Part shown: positions 1-6,382 of the stretch, in pieces
How the letters are laid out: each line of letters opens with the position of its first letter
How positions within the stretch are numbered: position 1 is the stretch's first letter
Source of the DNA: Aeromonas fluvialis
Lineage (GTDB): Bacteria; Pseudomonadota; Gammaproteobacteria; Enterobacterales; Aeromonadaceae
DNA: 36,602 nucleotides
NCBI RefSeq assembly: GCF_000819885.1
Contig: NZ_CDBO01000076.1
Location: forward strand, 1 to 36,602
Direction: 5' to 3'
Program-made: the position numbers and the translations under genes
Notes under the pieces: generated by a model
The model's database searches: none
Told to the model about the DNA's origin: nothing
The model's input: the letters and a program-made list of their open reading frames with translations, nothing else

Positions 1-568
1 ATGTGTGGGAATACGCAGCAGGCAGTATAGTCAGCAGGTTGATGTCTTCATGGGCGGCGGCGCGGATGGCACCCGGCGCTTCGGTGCCGTCGAACGGCGG
101 ATAGTGCAGCACCCGCAGCAGTGTCTTCTGGCTCTCTTCAATCATGGAAGAGAGCGGGCAGCTGTAGTGAGCGGCGATGTCGCTCGGGGTGTATTGCTCC
201 ACCCAGCCCAGCAGCTCGGCGGCCAGATCGTTGGCGAGGCGATAGTACTCCATCGCCTGCTCCCTGAGCGCTTCCGGCATCTGGCCCCAGGGATAGAGGT
301 GGAAGTACTCCTTGATGTCCTTCTGGCTGTGACCCTTGGCCACCTCGGACACAGACGGCGGGAAGTAGCCGTCCTGGGTCTCGCGGTTGAACAGGAAATC
401 CTGCTTCTGTTCGCTCATGAAGAAGCGATACCAGTTGTCATAGATGGACTGCACCAGCTCTTTCGGGATGGGGTGGTGGGTCAACACCCCGAAGCCCGTA
501 GTACGCAGGGATTCGGTGAAGCGCTGCGCCGCATCGGGCGAGCGGTAATCGACGGTCAGGACTTTCAT
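1..568 (-). CDS. 2-oxoglutarate/Fe(II)-dependent oxygenase, isopenicillin N synthase-like (partial, C-terminus outside window)
   Basis: The frame opens at an ATG at 566-568 and runs leftward out of the window, leaving 189 visible residues. It reads as the N-terminal half of the isopenicillin N synthase-like oxygenase superfamily: an N-terminal DIOX_N-type region (about 1-120) and then the start of the double-stranded beta helix. The iron-binding H-x-D pair is visible as H173 and D175 in the stretch AAHEDINLLTIL. The distal His and the Arg that binds 2-oxoglutarate should lie beyond position 1, so I cannot confirm activity. The start is supported by the MKVLTVDY opening, which places the fold's first strand correctly, but no clear Shine-Dalgarno site precedes it. 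The gene is divergent from the lipoprotein gene at 776. The substrate cannot be predicted. The family also includes ethylene-forming enzyme and many uncharacterised bacterial members. Confidence 0.8.
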   Translation of the reverse strand, partial: MKVLTVDYRSPDAAQRFTESLRTTGFGVLTHHPIPKELVQSIYDNWYRFFMSEQKQDFLFNRETQDGYFPPSVSEVAKGHSQKDIKEYFHLYPWGQMPEALREQAMEYYRLANDLAAELLGWVEQYTPSDIAAHYSCPLSSMIEESQKTLLRVLHYPPFDGTEAPGAIRAAAHEDINLLTILPAAYSHT

Positions 569-716
569 TGTTTTTGTTGCGCGCCAGTTAAAAGATGGCG
601 CAGTTTACCTTGCGCCTGATAACAAGAACAGCGGGTTGGCCGCCCCGTCTGGCACGGCGTTGAATAGTGACAAAAACATCAAATAAACCGCACCAGACCG
701 CTCGGGGGCGCATCCC

Positions 717-745
717 TTGTTATGGCCTTTTATCCTCTCTAGAAT
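717..745 (+). promoter_or_regulatory. sigma-70 type promoter for the DUF2799 lipoprotein gene
   Basis: TTGTTA at 717-722 and TAGAAT at 740-745 are separated by exactly 17 bp. Transcription would begin near 752, leaving a short leader with the Shine-Dalgarno GGAG just before the ATG at 776. Seen by eye only. Confidence 0.55.
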
Positions 746-775
746 GCCGCTCACTATCTTTTCCGGAGTCTGTTC

Positions 776-1339
776 ATGTCCCCCAACATCCTGTTGCTGA
801 CCCTGCCGGTATTGCTGGCGGGATGCAGTGCCCTGTCAGAAGATGAGTGCCGCACCATGAGCTGGTACAACCTGGGTTATCAGGATGGGTCGGAAGGCAA
901 AACCCGTCAGGCGACCCGCGATTACGTGTCGTCTTGCAGCGAATATGGCCTCAAAGTGGATGAGGCCGAGTGGCAACGGGGCTACGACAAGGGGCTGGAG
1001 CTCTACTGCATTCCCGAGCTGGCTTACAGCAAGGGCAAGGAGGGGCAGGCCTATCTGGGGGTATGCCCCAATGACGCCAGCTTCCTCAAGCAGTATCAGC
1101 GCGGCTACGAAGAGTACAAACTGGCTGCTCGCCTGCGGGAGATCAGCGACGAGCTGGAGCGTACCGAGCGGGATATCGAGGTGCTTGAGCGCAGCATCCG
1201 CAACGAAACCAACACGGAACAACGCGACTATTATCGGGCCAAGCGCAACCGCGCCATTCGCCACTACGAATCCCTGCGCTACGAATACAACCGTCTGCGC
1301 TATCCGGATCGGGTGATCCCGTTCTCCTTCGGCGGTTAA
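776..1339 (+). CDS. DUF2799 family lipoprotein
   Basis: A 187-residue protein. It begins with a short hydrophobic signal and an LAGC lipobox with the acylated cysteine at position 17, so it should be processed by signal peptidase II and anchored in the envelope. The middle carries Gly/Tyr-rich segments (YNLGYQDGSEGK, WQRGYDKGLELYC, YSKGKEGQAYLGVC, YQRGYEEYK) typical of DUF2799. From about residue 115 it is a highly charged helix rich in Glu, Arg and Tyr that is probably a coiled coil, ending in a hydrophobic PFSFGG tail. Paired cysteines in the repeat region could form disulfides in the periplasm. The start is supported by CCGGAG nine bases upstream. No function is established for the family; I infer only an envelope-located structural or scaffolding protein. 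It is monocistronic, with a promoter just upstream and a hairpin just downstream. Confidence 0.85.
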   Translation: MSPNILLLTLPVLLAGCSALSEDECRTMSWYNLGYQDGSEGKTRQATRDYVSSCSEYGLKVDEAEWQRGYDKGLELYCIPELAYSKGKEGQAYLGVCPNDASFLKQYQRGYEEYKLAARLREISDELERTERDIEVLERSIRNETNTEQRDYYRAKRNRAIRHYESLRYEYNRLRYPDRVIPFSFGG

Positions 1340-1349
1340 TCCCTCTCTT

Positions 1350-1375
1350 CATGGCCAGCCCGCGTGCTGGCCATG
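1350..1375. terminator. hairpin between convergent genes
   Basis: CATGGCCAGC (1350-1359) pairs perfectly with GCTGGCCATG (1366-1375) around a 6-nt loop. It lies between the ends of the lipoprotein gene and ybhA, which converge here. No T-tract follows on either strand, so intrinsic termination is uncertain. It may be a transcript-end stabilising hairpin. Confidence 0.45.
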
Positions 1376-1390
1376 TTGCATCTTGTCAGC

Positions 1391-2209
1391 TCAGGGCAGT
1401 ACCCAGCGCTGCAACGCCAGTGCGATACCATCTTCGTTGTGGTCGGCCGTGACCCGATGGGCATGGCTCTTGATCTGTGGTGCCGCATTGCCCATGGCCA
1501 CCGCCAGCCCTACCTGCTCGAACATGCTGATATCGTTGTTGTTGTCCCCAAACGCCACCACCTGATCCATCTCAATCCCTTCGCTGGCTGCCCACTGGGC
1601 CAGCCGGTTGCCCTTGCTGCAACCGGGCTGTACCAGCTCCACCGCATAGGGGGCCGCCCAGTCGCGGGTAAAGGGCATCTGCTCGACCACCTCGCCCATA
1701 AAGGTGTGCAGGCGAGCCGGATCCTGATTGAACAGCTCCAGTTTCCAGACCGGGTTGTCGAGCGAGCCTGCCAGCTCCTCGACCGGGTGGAGGGCGATCT
1801 TGAGGTGCTCCGGCTGATTGGCCGACCAGTGGCGGATGCGGGTGACATGCTCCTCGCAGCCGAGGTAGCCAATGCCCTCACTCAGATGGAACAGGGCGCC
1901 CATCTGCTGCGCCTCGACCGCAGCCAGCAGTTTAGTGAGCGGAGCGATCGCCAGCGGGTCGCCGCTGAGGATCCGGTTCTGCACCGGATCATAGAGATAG
2001 GCGCCGTTGCTGCAGATGAGGGGGGTATCGAGCGCCAGCTCGTGGTGGAAGGGGCGCGCCGTCATGAAGTGGCGTCCCGTGACCAGCAGCACTTTGATGC
2101 CCTGGGCGCGGGCTTGAGCCAGTGCCGCCCGGGTGGCAGGCGAGATCTTGTGATCCCGGGTCAGCAGGGTGCCATCCATATCGAGCGCGATGGCCTTGTA
2201 CTCGCTCAT
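1391..2209 (-). CDS. ybhA: HAD-family sugar-phosphate/pyridoxal-phosphate phosphatase, YbhA type
   Basis: A 272-residue Cof-type haloacid dehalogenase phosphatase (subfamily IIB). The nucleophile motif is D10-M-D12-G-T. Further along come VTGRH, the SNGAYLYD strand at the start of the cap, KGNRLAQW with the conserved lysine, and GDNNNDISMF, the acidic metal-binding motif. The overall sequence resembles E. coli YbhA (opening ALDMDGTLLT, ICSNGAYLYD, VVAFGDNNNDISM), a phosphatase active on pyridoxal 5'-phosphate and sugar phosphates. The reading frame stays open upstream, but the ATG at 2207-2209 has GGAGG seven bases before it and fits the family N-terminus, so the longer form is rejected. A terminator-like hairpin on the same strand lies 160 bp upstream, so the gene either has its own promoter after it or is attenuated. 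Substrate assignment is by homology. Confidence 0.88.
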   Translation of the reverse strand: MSEYKAIALDMDGTLLTRDHKISPATRAALAQARAQGIKVLLVTGRHFMTARPFHHELALDTPLICSNGAYLYDPVQNRILSGDPLAIAPLTKLLAAVEAQQMGALFHLSEGIGYLGCEEHVTRIRHWSANQPEHLKIALHPVEELAGSLDNPVWKLELFNQDPARLHTFMGEVVEQMPFTRDWAAPYAVELVQPGCSKGNRLAQWAASEGIEMDQVVAFGDNNNDISMFEQVGLAVAMGNAAPQIKSHAHRVTADHNEDGIALALQRWVLP

Positions 2210-2370
2210 AGATCCTCCAGAGATGTCTTGCGGTGGCCGGTGGCGGCTGCCATTCATATCACTCCACCAGCAATAAACTCCTAAAACCATCAATGCCTTG
2301 CAAGGGGTCTGTGCCATCGAGTGGCCAGGTTGTGATCGGGAGCGGGGTGATGGGGATGACCAGCCAGCGC

Positions 2371-2410
2371 CAAAAACAACAAAGCAGGCGCCGGGATGCC
2401 TGCTTTGTTG
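2371..2410 (-). terminator. strong intrinsic terminator facing left, upstream of ybhA
   Basis: A perfect 13-bp stem, CAACAAAGCAGGC (2377-2389) with GCCTGCTTTGTTG (2398-2410), encloses an 8-nt loop. On the minus strand it is followed directly by TTTTT (2372-2376). No annotated gene lies immediately upstream on that strand, so it must end an unannotated transcript or act as an attenuator for ybhA. Confidence 0.75.
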
Positions 2411-2640
2411 CCTTCTGGGAGGGGGTGCTCTCGTTCCAGCCCGTCGTTTCCCGATAAGGTAAGACGGCTGATGGGGCTCTTGACTCGGTAAGGTCCTTCG
2501 CCGCAGAAACCCGGTCAGGTATCTGCTTTGCCACCGGAAGATGTAACCATAATACCCCTGCCGTGCCGGTGAATGGTTGCAAAGTAACCACTTATTTCGG
2601 TTGTTTTTGCAATAGTTCACCCTTAATCTAGGAAAAGTGG
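2411..2640 (-). other. gene-free structured region; possible small RNA or ybhA leader
   Basis: About 230 bp between the leftward terminator and the Lrp-family promoter. Read on the minus strand it holds several short inverted repeats: CACCGG/CCGGTG; GCAGA/TCTGC; a bulged AGCCGTC with GACGGGCT. It ends in the strong hairpin plus T-tract at 2371-2410. I do not recognise a known riboswitch or sRNA family. The reading frames here cross the hairpin and look non-coding. The transcript itself is inferred, not shown. Confidence 0.3.
2601..2629 (+). promoter_or_regulatory. sigma-70 type promoter for the Lrp/AsnC-family gene
   Basis: TTGTTT (2601-2606) and TAATCT (2624-2629) lie 17 bp apart. The start would be near 2636, about 32 bp before the ATG. 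Lrp-family proteins often autoregulate, but I see no defined operator. Confidence 0.5.
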
Positions 2641-2667
2641 ATTAGTCATTGCAACGAGGAAGGGTAA

Positions 2668-3144
2668 ATGCTGAAACTTGATCGCATAGACAGACATATT
2701 CTCGAACTGATGCAGGAGAATGGCCGCATCAGCAATCTGGAACTGGCCGAGCTGGTAGGGCTCTCGCCGTCCCCCTGCTCCCGCCGGGTCAAGGCGCTGG
2801 AGGATGCCGGTCTCATCGACACCCACGTTACCCTGCTCAACGCCCGCCAGCTTGGCCTCACCCTCACCTCCTACATTCACATCTCCATGGACAGACACAC
2901 GCCGGAGCGGTTCGAGAATTTCGATCGCGCCATCAGCGAACTGCCCGAAGTGCTGGAGTGTGATCTCATCACCGGCAACGATGCCGACTACCAGCTCAAG
3001 GTAGTGGTGCGCGACATGGAGCACTATCAGCATTTCCTGCTGGACAAGCTGACCCATATTCCGGGGGTGACCGGGGTGCGCTCCAGCTTCGTGCTGCGCC
3101 GCATCAAGCACAAGACGGCGCTGCCGCTCAACCATCTGGGTTGA
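2668..3144 (+). CDS. Lrp/AsnC family transcriptional regulator
   Basis: A 158-residue protein of the usual Lrp/AsnC size. It has an N-terminal winged helix-turn-helix: LDRIDRHILELMQENGRIS leads to the recognition-helix region LSPSPCSRRVKALEDAG at about 32-48. An alpha/beta RAM (AsnC_trans) domain for ligand binding and oligomerisation covers about residues 68-148 (YIHISMDRH..., VLECDLITGNDADYQL). The start has GAGGAAGGG upstream. This family senses amino acids and controls amino-acid metabolism, usually its own promoter and often a divergent neighbour. The sequence is distinct from global Lrp, for which position-specific identity would be far higher, so I give no symbol. The target is unknown. 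A good terminator follows. The region on its left contains an unexplained structured transcript candidate that could be a divergent target. Confidence 0.88.
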   Translation: MLKLDRIDRHILELMQENGRISNLELAELVGLSPSPCSRRVKALEDAGLIDTHVTLLNARQLGLTLTSYIHISMDRHTPERFENFDRAISELPEVLECDLITGNDADYQLKVVVRDMEHYQHFLLDKLTHIPGVTGVRSSFVLRRIKHKTALPLNHLG

Positions 3145-3171
3145 GCCTGCGGAAACAACTCATAGAAACAG

Positions 3172-3202
3172 AAAGAGGAGGCCAGTGGCCTCCTCTTTTG
3201 TT
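3172..3202 (+). terminator. intrinsic terminator of the Lrp-family gene
   Basis: AAAGAGGAGGCC (3172-3183) pairs with GGCCTCCTCTTT (3187-3198) around AGT and is followed by TGTT. The A-rich left side would also permit function on the minus strand. Confidence 0.75.
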
Positions 3203-3275
3203 ATTCGCTCTTGGTTATTCGGTAGTGGTTATCGGGTCTGGATTAGCTGTCGCGGTGACGGGGCGACTGCCGTGG

Positions 3276-3593
3276 TCAGACGCTGACCTGGCTGATGTCT
3301 TCCACTTGCAGCAGCCAGCCGCTCTGCTCCTGCTGCGGTTCGCCGCTGACTCGCAGCCGCTCGCCTGTCGGCACCCACTGCCCCTCGGGCAGGGAGACCA
3401 GCAGGCTCTCGCTGCCGTTGTCGAACAACCAGCGATCTTCGCCAAGCGATTCAATCAGATAACCTTCCATCTCCACTCTGGACTCGGCTTGCCAGGATGG
3501 CGCAACGGAATCACGGCTCTCGATGAAATCCCCCTGAACACCAAAACTGGCTAGCCCCCACAGAATGGAGAGCCCGACGATGGATGTTTGCAT
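3276..3593 (-). CDS. small exported protein, probable bacterial OB-fold (BOF/YgiW-like)
   Basis: A 105-residue protein. The first ~21 residues form a hydrophobic signal (MQTSIVGLSILWGLASFG), so it is likely periplasmic. The mature part is acidic and short-stranded, with the pattern VEMEGYLIESLGEDRWLF, then SLLVSLP, GERLRVSGEP and WLLQVEDI. This matches the order of strands in the bacterial OB-fold family (BOF, formerly DUF388) typified by YgiW/YdeI, where a strand-rich 'G-I-...-D-R-Y-F' core recurs. The family assignment is by pattern and moderate. The frame extends upstream, but AGGAGAG precedes the ATG at 3591-3593 and the signal peptide begins exactly there. It is monocistronic, between the Lrp terminator and the DUF3761-like gene. 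BOF members are linked to stress tolerance; nothing here shows a specific role. Confidence 0.7.
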   Translation of the reverse strand: MQTSIVGLSILWGLASFGVQGDFIESRDSVAPSWQAESRVEMEGYLIESLGEDRWLFDNGSESLLVSLPEGQWVPTGERLRVSGEPQQEQSGWLLQVEDISQVSV

Positions 3594-3686
3594 CTTGTCT
3601 CTCCTCTTTTGGAACTGTAGGGCCAGTATGGGAACAGAAAACTGAGCGCACCATGAACAAGGTGGCAAAGTGCTGGTGAGATCGCG

Positions 3687-3710
3687 AAAAAATCCGGCCA
3701 ATTGGCCGGC
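3687..3710 (-). terminator. intrinsic terminator of the small DUF3761-like lipoprotein gene
   Basis: The 16-bp perfect palindrome CCGGCCAATTGGCCGG (3694-3709) is followed on the minus strand by ATTTTTT, from the A-run at 3687-3692. It lies 29 bp past the stop of the gene at 3739-3966. Confidence 0.75.
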
Positions 3711-3738
3711 AGTGTCATTTTATGGTGCCTGGATCACA

Positions 3739-3966
3739 CTATTTGGCGGCTTCTTCTGCCATCCGTTCAGCTATTGGCTTATTCGTCCACATGGCTACCC
3801 CGCGATGATCCGCACAGATCCCCTCTGCCACCACGGCGCGAACCCGGGTGCCATCTTTGCAAATGGCCTGCCAGGCGTCGGCATCATCGATGGCGAGCGA
3901 GTTGGGGGGCGGCGTGGTTTGGCAAGCCGTGAGCAGCAGGGCGCACAGGGGGAGCAATGTTTTCAT
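3739..3966 (-). CDS. small lipoprotein with DUF3761-like motif
   Basis: A 75-residue protein. The first 15 residues are a lipoprotein signal, LLTAC, with the lipidated cysteine at position 15. A Pro/Thr linker and a compact domain follow. The core ICKDGTRVRAVVAEGICADH, then RGVAMW, matches the pattern 'C-x-D-G-T ... G-x-C-x-x-H-x-G-V' seen in DUF3761 domains, with C36 and C51 as the probable disulfide. GAGGAG precedes the ATG at 3964-3966. The protein is probably anchored on the periplasmic side of a membrane. No function is known for the domain. It is monocistronic, ending in its own terminator. Confidence 0.72.
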   Translation of the reverse strand: MKTLLPLCALLLTACQTTPPPNSLAIDDADAWQAICKDGTRVRAVVAEGICADHRGVAMWTNKPIAERMAEEAAK

Positions 3967-4172
3967 GGCGGACTCCTCGGGGTGATGGGGGACTGAGAGG
4001 ATTGGGATGACCTCTCCATCCGGGCTTCACTCCCCAGCATCAGTGATAACCGGTTCAGGGGCAAGGGGAGGGGTCACCGACAGGCGCAGGTGCCGTGCAG
4101 CCGGGGCTTGCCCTGTGCCCTTCTTGGGCCTAAGGTGGGGCCGTTTTACTGCCTGATTGAAGGAGCGTTTTC

Positions 4173-4628
4173 ATGTCCACTCTCTATCCCCGCGTCGGGG
4201 TCGGCGTCATCCTGACCAACGCCCAAGGCCAGGTGCTGCTTGGCAAACGCAAAGGGAGCCATGCCCCCTACTGGTCGATCCCGGGTGGTCATCTCGAGCT
4301 GGGGGAGAGCTTCGAGTCGGCGGCGATCCGCGAGGTGGCCGAGGAGACCGGACTTGAGATCCACGGGCCCGAGGTGGTGGCGGTGACCAACAATCTTGAG
4401 ACCTGGCGCGAGAGCGGGCTGCACTATATCTCGGTCACCCTGCTGGCGCAGACCGATGGCGAGCCGCAACGGCTGGAGCCGGAGAAGTGCGAAGGCTGGG
4501 TCTGGTGCGATCCGCGCGAGTTGCCCGAGCCCCATTTCGATGCCAGCCGCCAATCCATCGCCTGCTGGTTGGCGGGACGCTGCTACTTGCCGGGTGATGT
4601 GCCAATGGTGTCGGCCGAATCAGCCTGA
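4173..4628 (+). CDS. Nudix hydrolase, NUDT15-like nucleotide diphosphatase
   Basis: A 151-residue single-domain Nudix protein. The Nudix box G-x5-E-x7-REUxEExGU is complete from G39 to L61, with REVAEETG giving the metal-binding glutamates E57 and E58. The opening RVGVGVILTNAQGQVLLGKR, followed by WSIPGGHLELGES and later LEPEKCEGWVW, is the pattern of the NUDT15 (MTH2) group, which hydrolyses (oxidised or modified) nucleoside triphosphates to monophosphates. The exact substrate is not deducible. The start at 4173 is chosen because GAAGGAG lies ten bases upstream; an overlapping ATG at 4157 opens another frame. It is followed after 58 bp by the CHR transporter gene, whose putative PhoB boxes begin immediately after this stop codon, so the two are probably not co-regulated. 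Confidence 0.88.
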   Translation: MSTLYPRVGVGVILTNAQGQVLLGKRKGSHAPYWSIPGGHLELGESFESAAIREVAEETGLEIHGPEVVAVTNNLETWRESGLHYISVTLLAQTDGEPQRLEPEKCEGWVWCDPRELPEPHFDASRQSIACWLAGRCYLPGDVPMVSAESA

Positions 4629-4662
4629 TTGTCATAAAACGATCATCGCGCTGTCATAATAT
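4629..4662 (+). promoter_or_regulatory. PhoB-box-like tandem repeats and -10 upstream of the CHR transporter
   Basis: Three 7-bp units, TTGTCAT (4629), CGATCAT (4640) and CTGTCAT (4651), repeat with an exact 11-bp period; the spacers are AAAA and CGCG. This is the spacing of the PhoB box (CTGTCAT plus a 4-bp spacer, repeated). CATAAT at 4655-4660 could be the -10. The match is visual and the middle unit deviates. Confidence 0.5.
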
Positions 4663-4686
4663 CTCCTCTCCATCAAGAGAAGAGGG

Positions 4687-5853
4687 ATGAGGGAGAAGAG
4701 CGTGGGACAGGTATTTATTCAGTTTTTATGGCTGGGCTGCATCAGCTTTGGTGGTCCGGCCGCTCATATCGGCTATTTCCAGCGCACCTTCGTCCAGCGG
4801 CTCGGCTGGCTGACACAGGCCGAATTTGCCCGCTTGCTGGCGCTGTGCCAACTGCTGCCGGGGCCCGCCTCCAGCCAGCTTGGTTTCGCCATCGGTCGTC
4901 ATCGGGCCGGTCTGGGCGGGGCGCTCTCTGCTTTTGTTGGCTTCACGCTGCCCTCATTTCTGCTGCTACTGGCGGCCGCGATCGGCATCGGCCAGCAGGG
5001 CAGCAATTTGTGGCTTGATGCGGCGCTGCACGGCCTCAAGCTGCTGGCGCTCATCGTGGTGGCCGATGCGGTGCTCACCATGAGTCGCCAGTTCTGTGCC
5101 ACGGGAATGACCCAAGGGATCATGGTGGTGACCGCTGCGGCACTCTGGTGGCAGCCCGGTCTGCTGACTCAACTGTTGATGCTGGCGGGAGCGGCGCTGA
5201 TCTGCGCCCGCAGCCAGCGCGGGGCGGGCAGTGTGCCAGCCTCCGCCGAGTTGCCTTCTGCCGCCAGCAGTCAGCCTCATTGGCCGACCCTGCTGCTGTT
5301 TGGCATCCTTTTTATCGGCCTGCCGCTGCTCGGCAGCCCGCTTGGCCAGCTGGCTGCCGACTTCTATCGCGCCGGTAGTCTGGTGTTTGGCGGTGGCCAT
5401 GTGGTGCTGCCGCTGCTCCAAGAGAGCGTGGGCCACACCCTCAGCGAGCAGCAGTTTCTAACCGGTTACAGTCTGGCCCAGCTGGTGCCGGGCCCCATGT
5501 TTACCCTTGCCACCTACCTTGGCGCTCAGCTGCAGCCCGGGATGCCGCTGATCGGGGCCCTGTCAGCGACCCTGGCGCTCTTTGTGCCCGGCCTTCTGTT
5601 GCTCTGGGCGGTGGGGCCCTGCTGGCAGCAGTGGTTGGCGCGGCCCCATCTGGCGGGGGCTGTTGCCGGCATCAATGCCGCTGTAGTGGGATTGTTGCTG
5701 GCGGCCCTCTATCAGCCGGTCTGGCAGAGCGCCGTGCTGGCACCCACCGATCTGGCGCTGGCGACCATCGGTTTTTATCTGCTGCGAGTGGTGAAATTGC
5801 CCATTCTGGCTCTGGCTGGCGTGCTGGTGGGCGCCACCATCTTGTTGGCCTGA
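4687..5853 (+). CDS. chrA: chromate transporter (CHR/ChrA family, two-domain)
   Basis: A 388-residue inner-membrane protein of the bidomain CHR class. Two related halves each carry the family motifs: FLWLGCISFGGPAAHIGYFQ (about 13-32) with LCQLLPGPASSQLG in the first half, and VFGGGHVVLPLLQ (about 233-245) with LAQLVPGPMFTL in the second. About ten hydrophobic segments are visible, separated by a short hydrophilic linker near 175-200. Characterised members export chromate, probably as a proton antiporter, and sulfate is a structural analogue, but most homologues are untested. The ATG at 4687 has only a crowded purine-rich leader. A GTG at 4702 has GGAG six bases before it and is a credible alternative start. 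The PhoB-like repeats upstream suggest response to phosphate limitation rather than to chromate. There is no chrB regulator nearby. Confidence 0.85.
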   Translation: MREKSVGQVFIQFLWLGCISFGGPAAHIGYFQRTFVQRLGWLTQAEFARLLALCQLLPGPASSQLGFAIGRHRAGLGGALSAFVGFTLPSFLLLLAAAIGIGQQGSNLWLDAALHGLKLLALIVVADAVLTMSRQFCATGMTQGIMVVTAAALWWQPGLLTQLLMLAGAALICARSQRGAGSVPASAELPSAASSQPHWPTLLLFGILFIGLPLLGSPLGQLAADFYRAGSLVFGGGHVVLPLLQESVGHTLSEQQFLTGYSLAQLVPGPMFTLATYLGAQLQPGMPLIGALSATLALFVPGLLLLWAVGPCWQQWLARPHLAGAVAGINAAVVGLLLAALYQPVWQSAVLAPTDLALATIGFYLLRVVKLPILALAGVLVGATILLA

Positions 5854-5871
5854 ACGCGGTGAAATTCCGAT

Positions 5872-5905
5872 AAAAAAACGGCGCCTCCGTGATGGAGGCG
5901 CCGTT
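5872..5905. terminator. bidirectional intrinsic terminator between chrA and msrB
   Basis: AACGGCGCCTCC (5877-5888) pairs with GGAGGCGCCGTT (5894-5905) around GTGAT. The A-run at 5872-5878 supplies a T-tract on the minus strand for msrB; on the plus strand the hairpin ends in GTTGTTATT. Confidence 0.8.
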
Positions 5906-5927
5906 GTTATTGCGATGGGTTAGCCGT

Positions 5928-6314
5928 TTACGGGTCGGGAGTGAAATCCAGACTCAGGCTGTTGACGCAGTAGCGCTGGCCGGTCTCGGTCGGTCCGTCG
6001 GGGAAGACGTGACCAAGGTGGGAGCCGCACTGGCGGCAAGTGATCTCCACCCGCTTCATGCCGTGGCTGTTGTCCTCGGTGTACTCCACTGTCCCCTCGA
6101 TGGCCTTGTCGAACGAGGGCCAGCCGCAGCCAGCATCAAACTTGGCGCCTGAGTGAAACAGCACGCTCTTGCAGCAGACGCAGAGGTAGTCGCCGCTCTT
6201 GCGATTGTGGAGCAGGGCGCCGCTGTAGGGGCGCTCGGTGCCCTTCTCCCAGCAGACGTGAAACTGCTCGGCGGTCAGCTTGTTGCGCCACTGTTCCGGA
6301 TTGTTACTGCTCAT
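5928..6314 (-). CDS. msrB: peptide-methionine (R)-S-oxide reductase MsrB
   Basis: A 128-residue protein that reduces methionine-R-sulfoxide in proteins. The catalytic cysteine is C116 in [11 protein letters not shown]. The zinc ligands are two CxxC pairs, C45/C48 (CVCC) and C93/C96 (CRQC). The family motifs GCGWPSF and [12 protein letters not shown] are present. The open frame extends about 21 codons upstream, but AAGGAG precedes the ATG at 6312-6314, and [13 protein letters not shown] matches the usual start of the family. It is cytoplasmic, with no signal sequence. It lies 68 bp downstream of glgX on the same strand; a short CGGAGCC/GGCTCCG hairpin without T-tract lies between, so co-transcription with the glycogen genes is possible. 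It is closed by the shared terminator at 5872-5905. Confidence 0.95.
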   Translation of the reverse strand: MSSNNPEQWRNKLTAEQFHVCWEKGTERPYSGALLHNRKSGDYLCVCCKSVLFHSGAKFDAGCGWPSFDKAIEGTVEYTEDNSHGMKRVEITCRQCGSHLGHVFPDGPTETGQRYCVNSLSLDFTPDP

Positions 6315-6382
6315 ACCGACTCCTTGCCATCCATACCGGAGCCCAGCATAGCGGCTCCGTAAAGCTGACTCCAGCATGCGTC

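Noticed and set aside
2480..2580. Plus-strand resemblance to 4.5S/SRP RNA (GGGGCTCT ... CCCGGTCAGGT ... CCGGAAG)
   Set aside because: The conserved SRP apical loop order GGTCAGGTCCGGAAGGAAGC is not present; the pieces are shuffled, and no closing stem is formed at the ends.
2259..2591. A 110-codon minus-strand frame upstream of ybhA
   Set aside because: It runs straight through the strong terminator hairpin, has no Shine-Dalgarno site and no recognisable domain.
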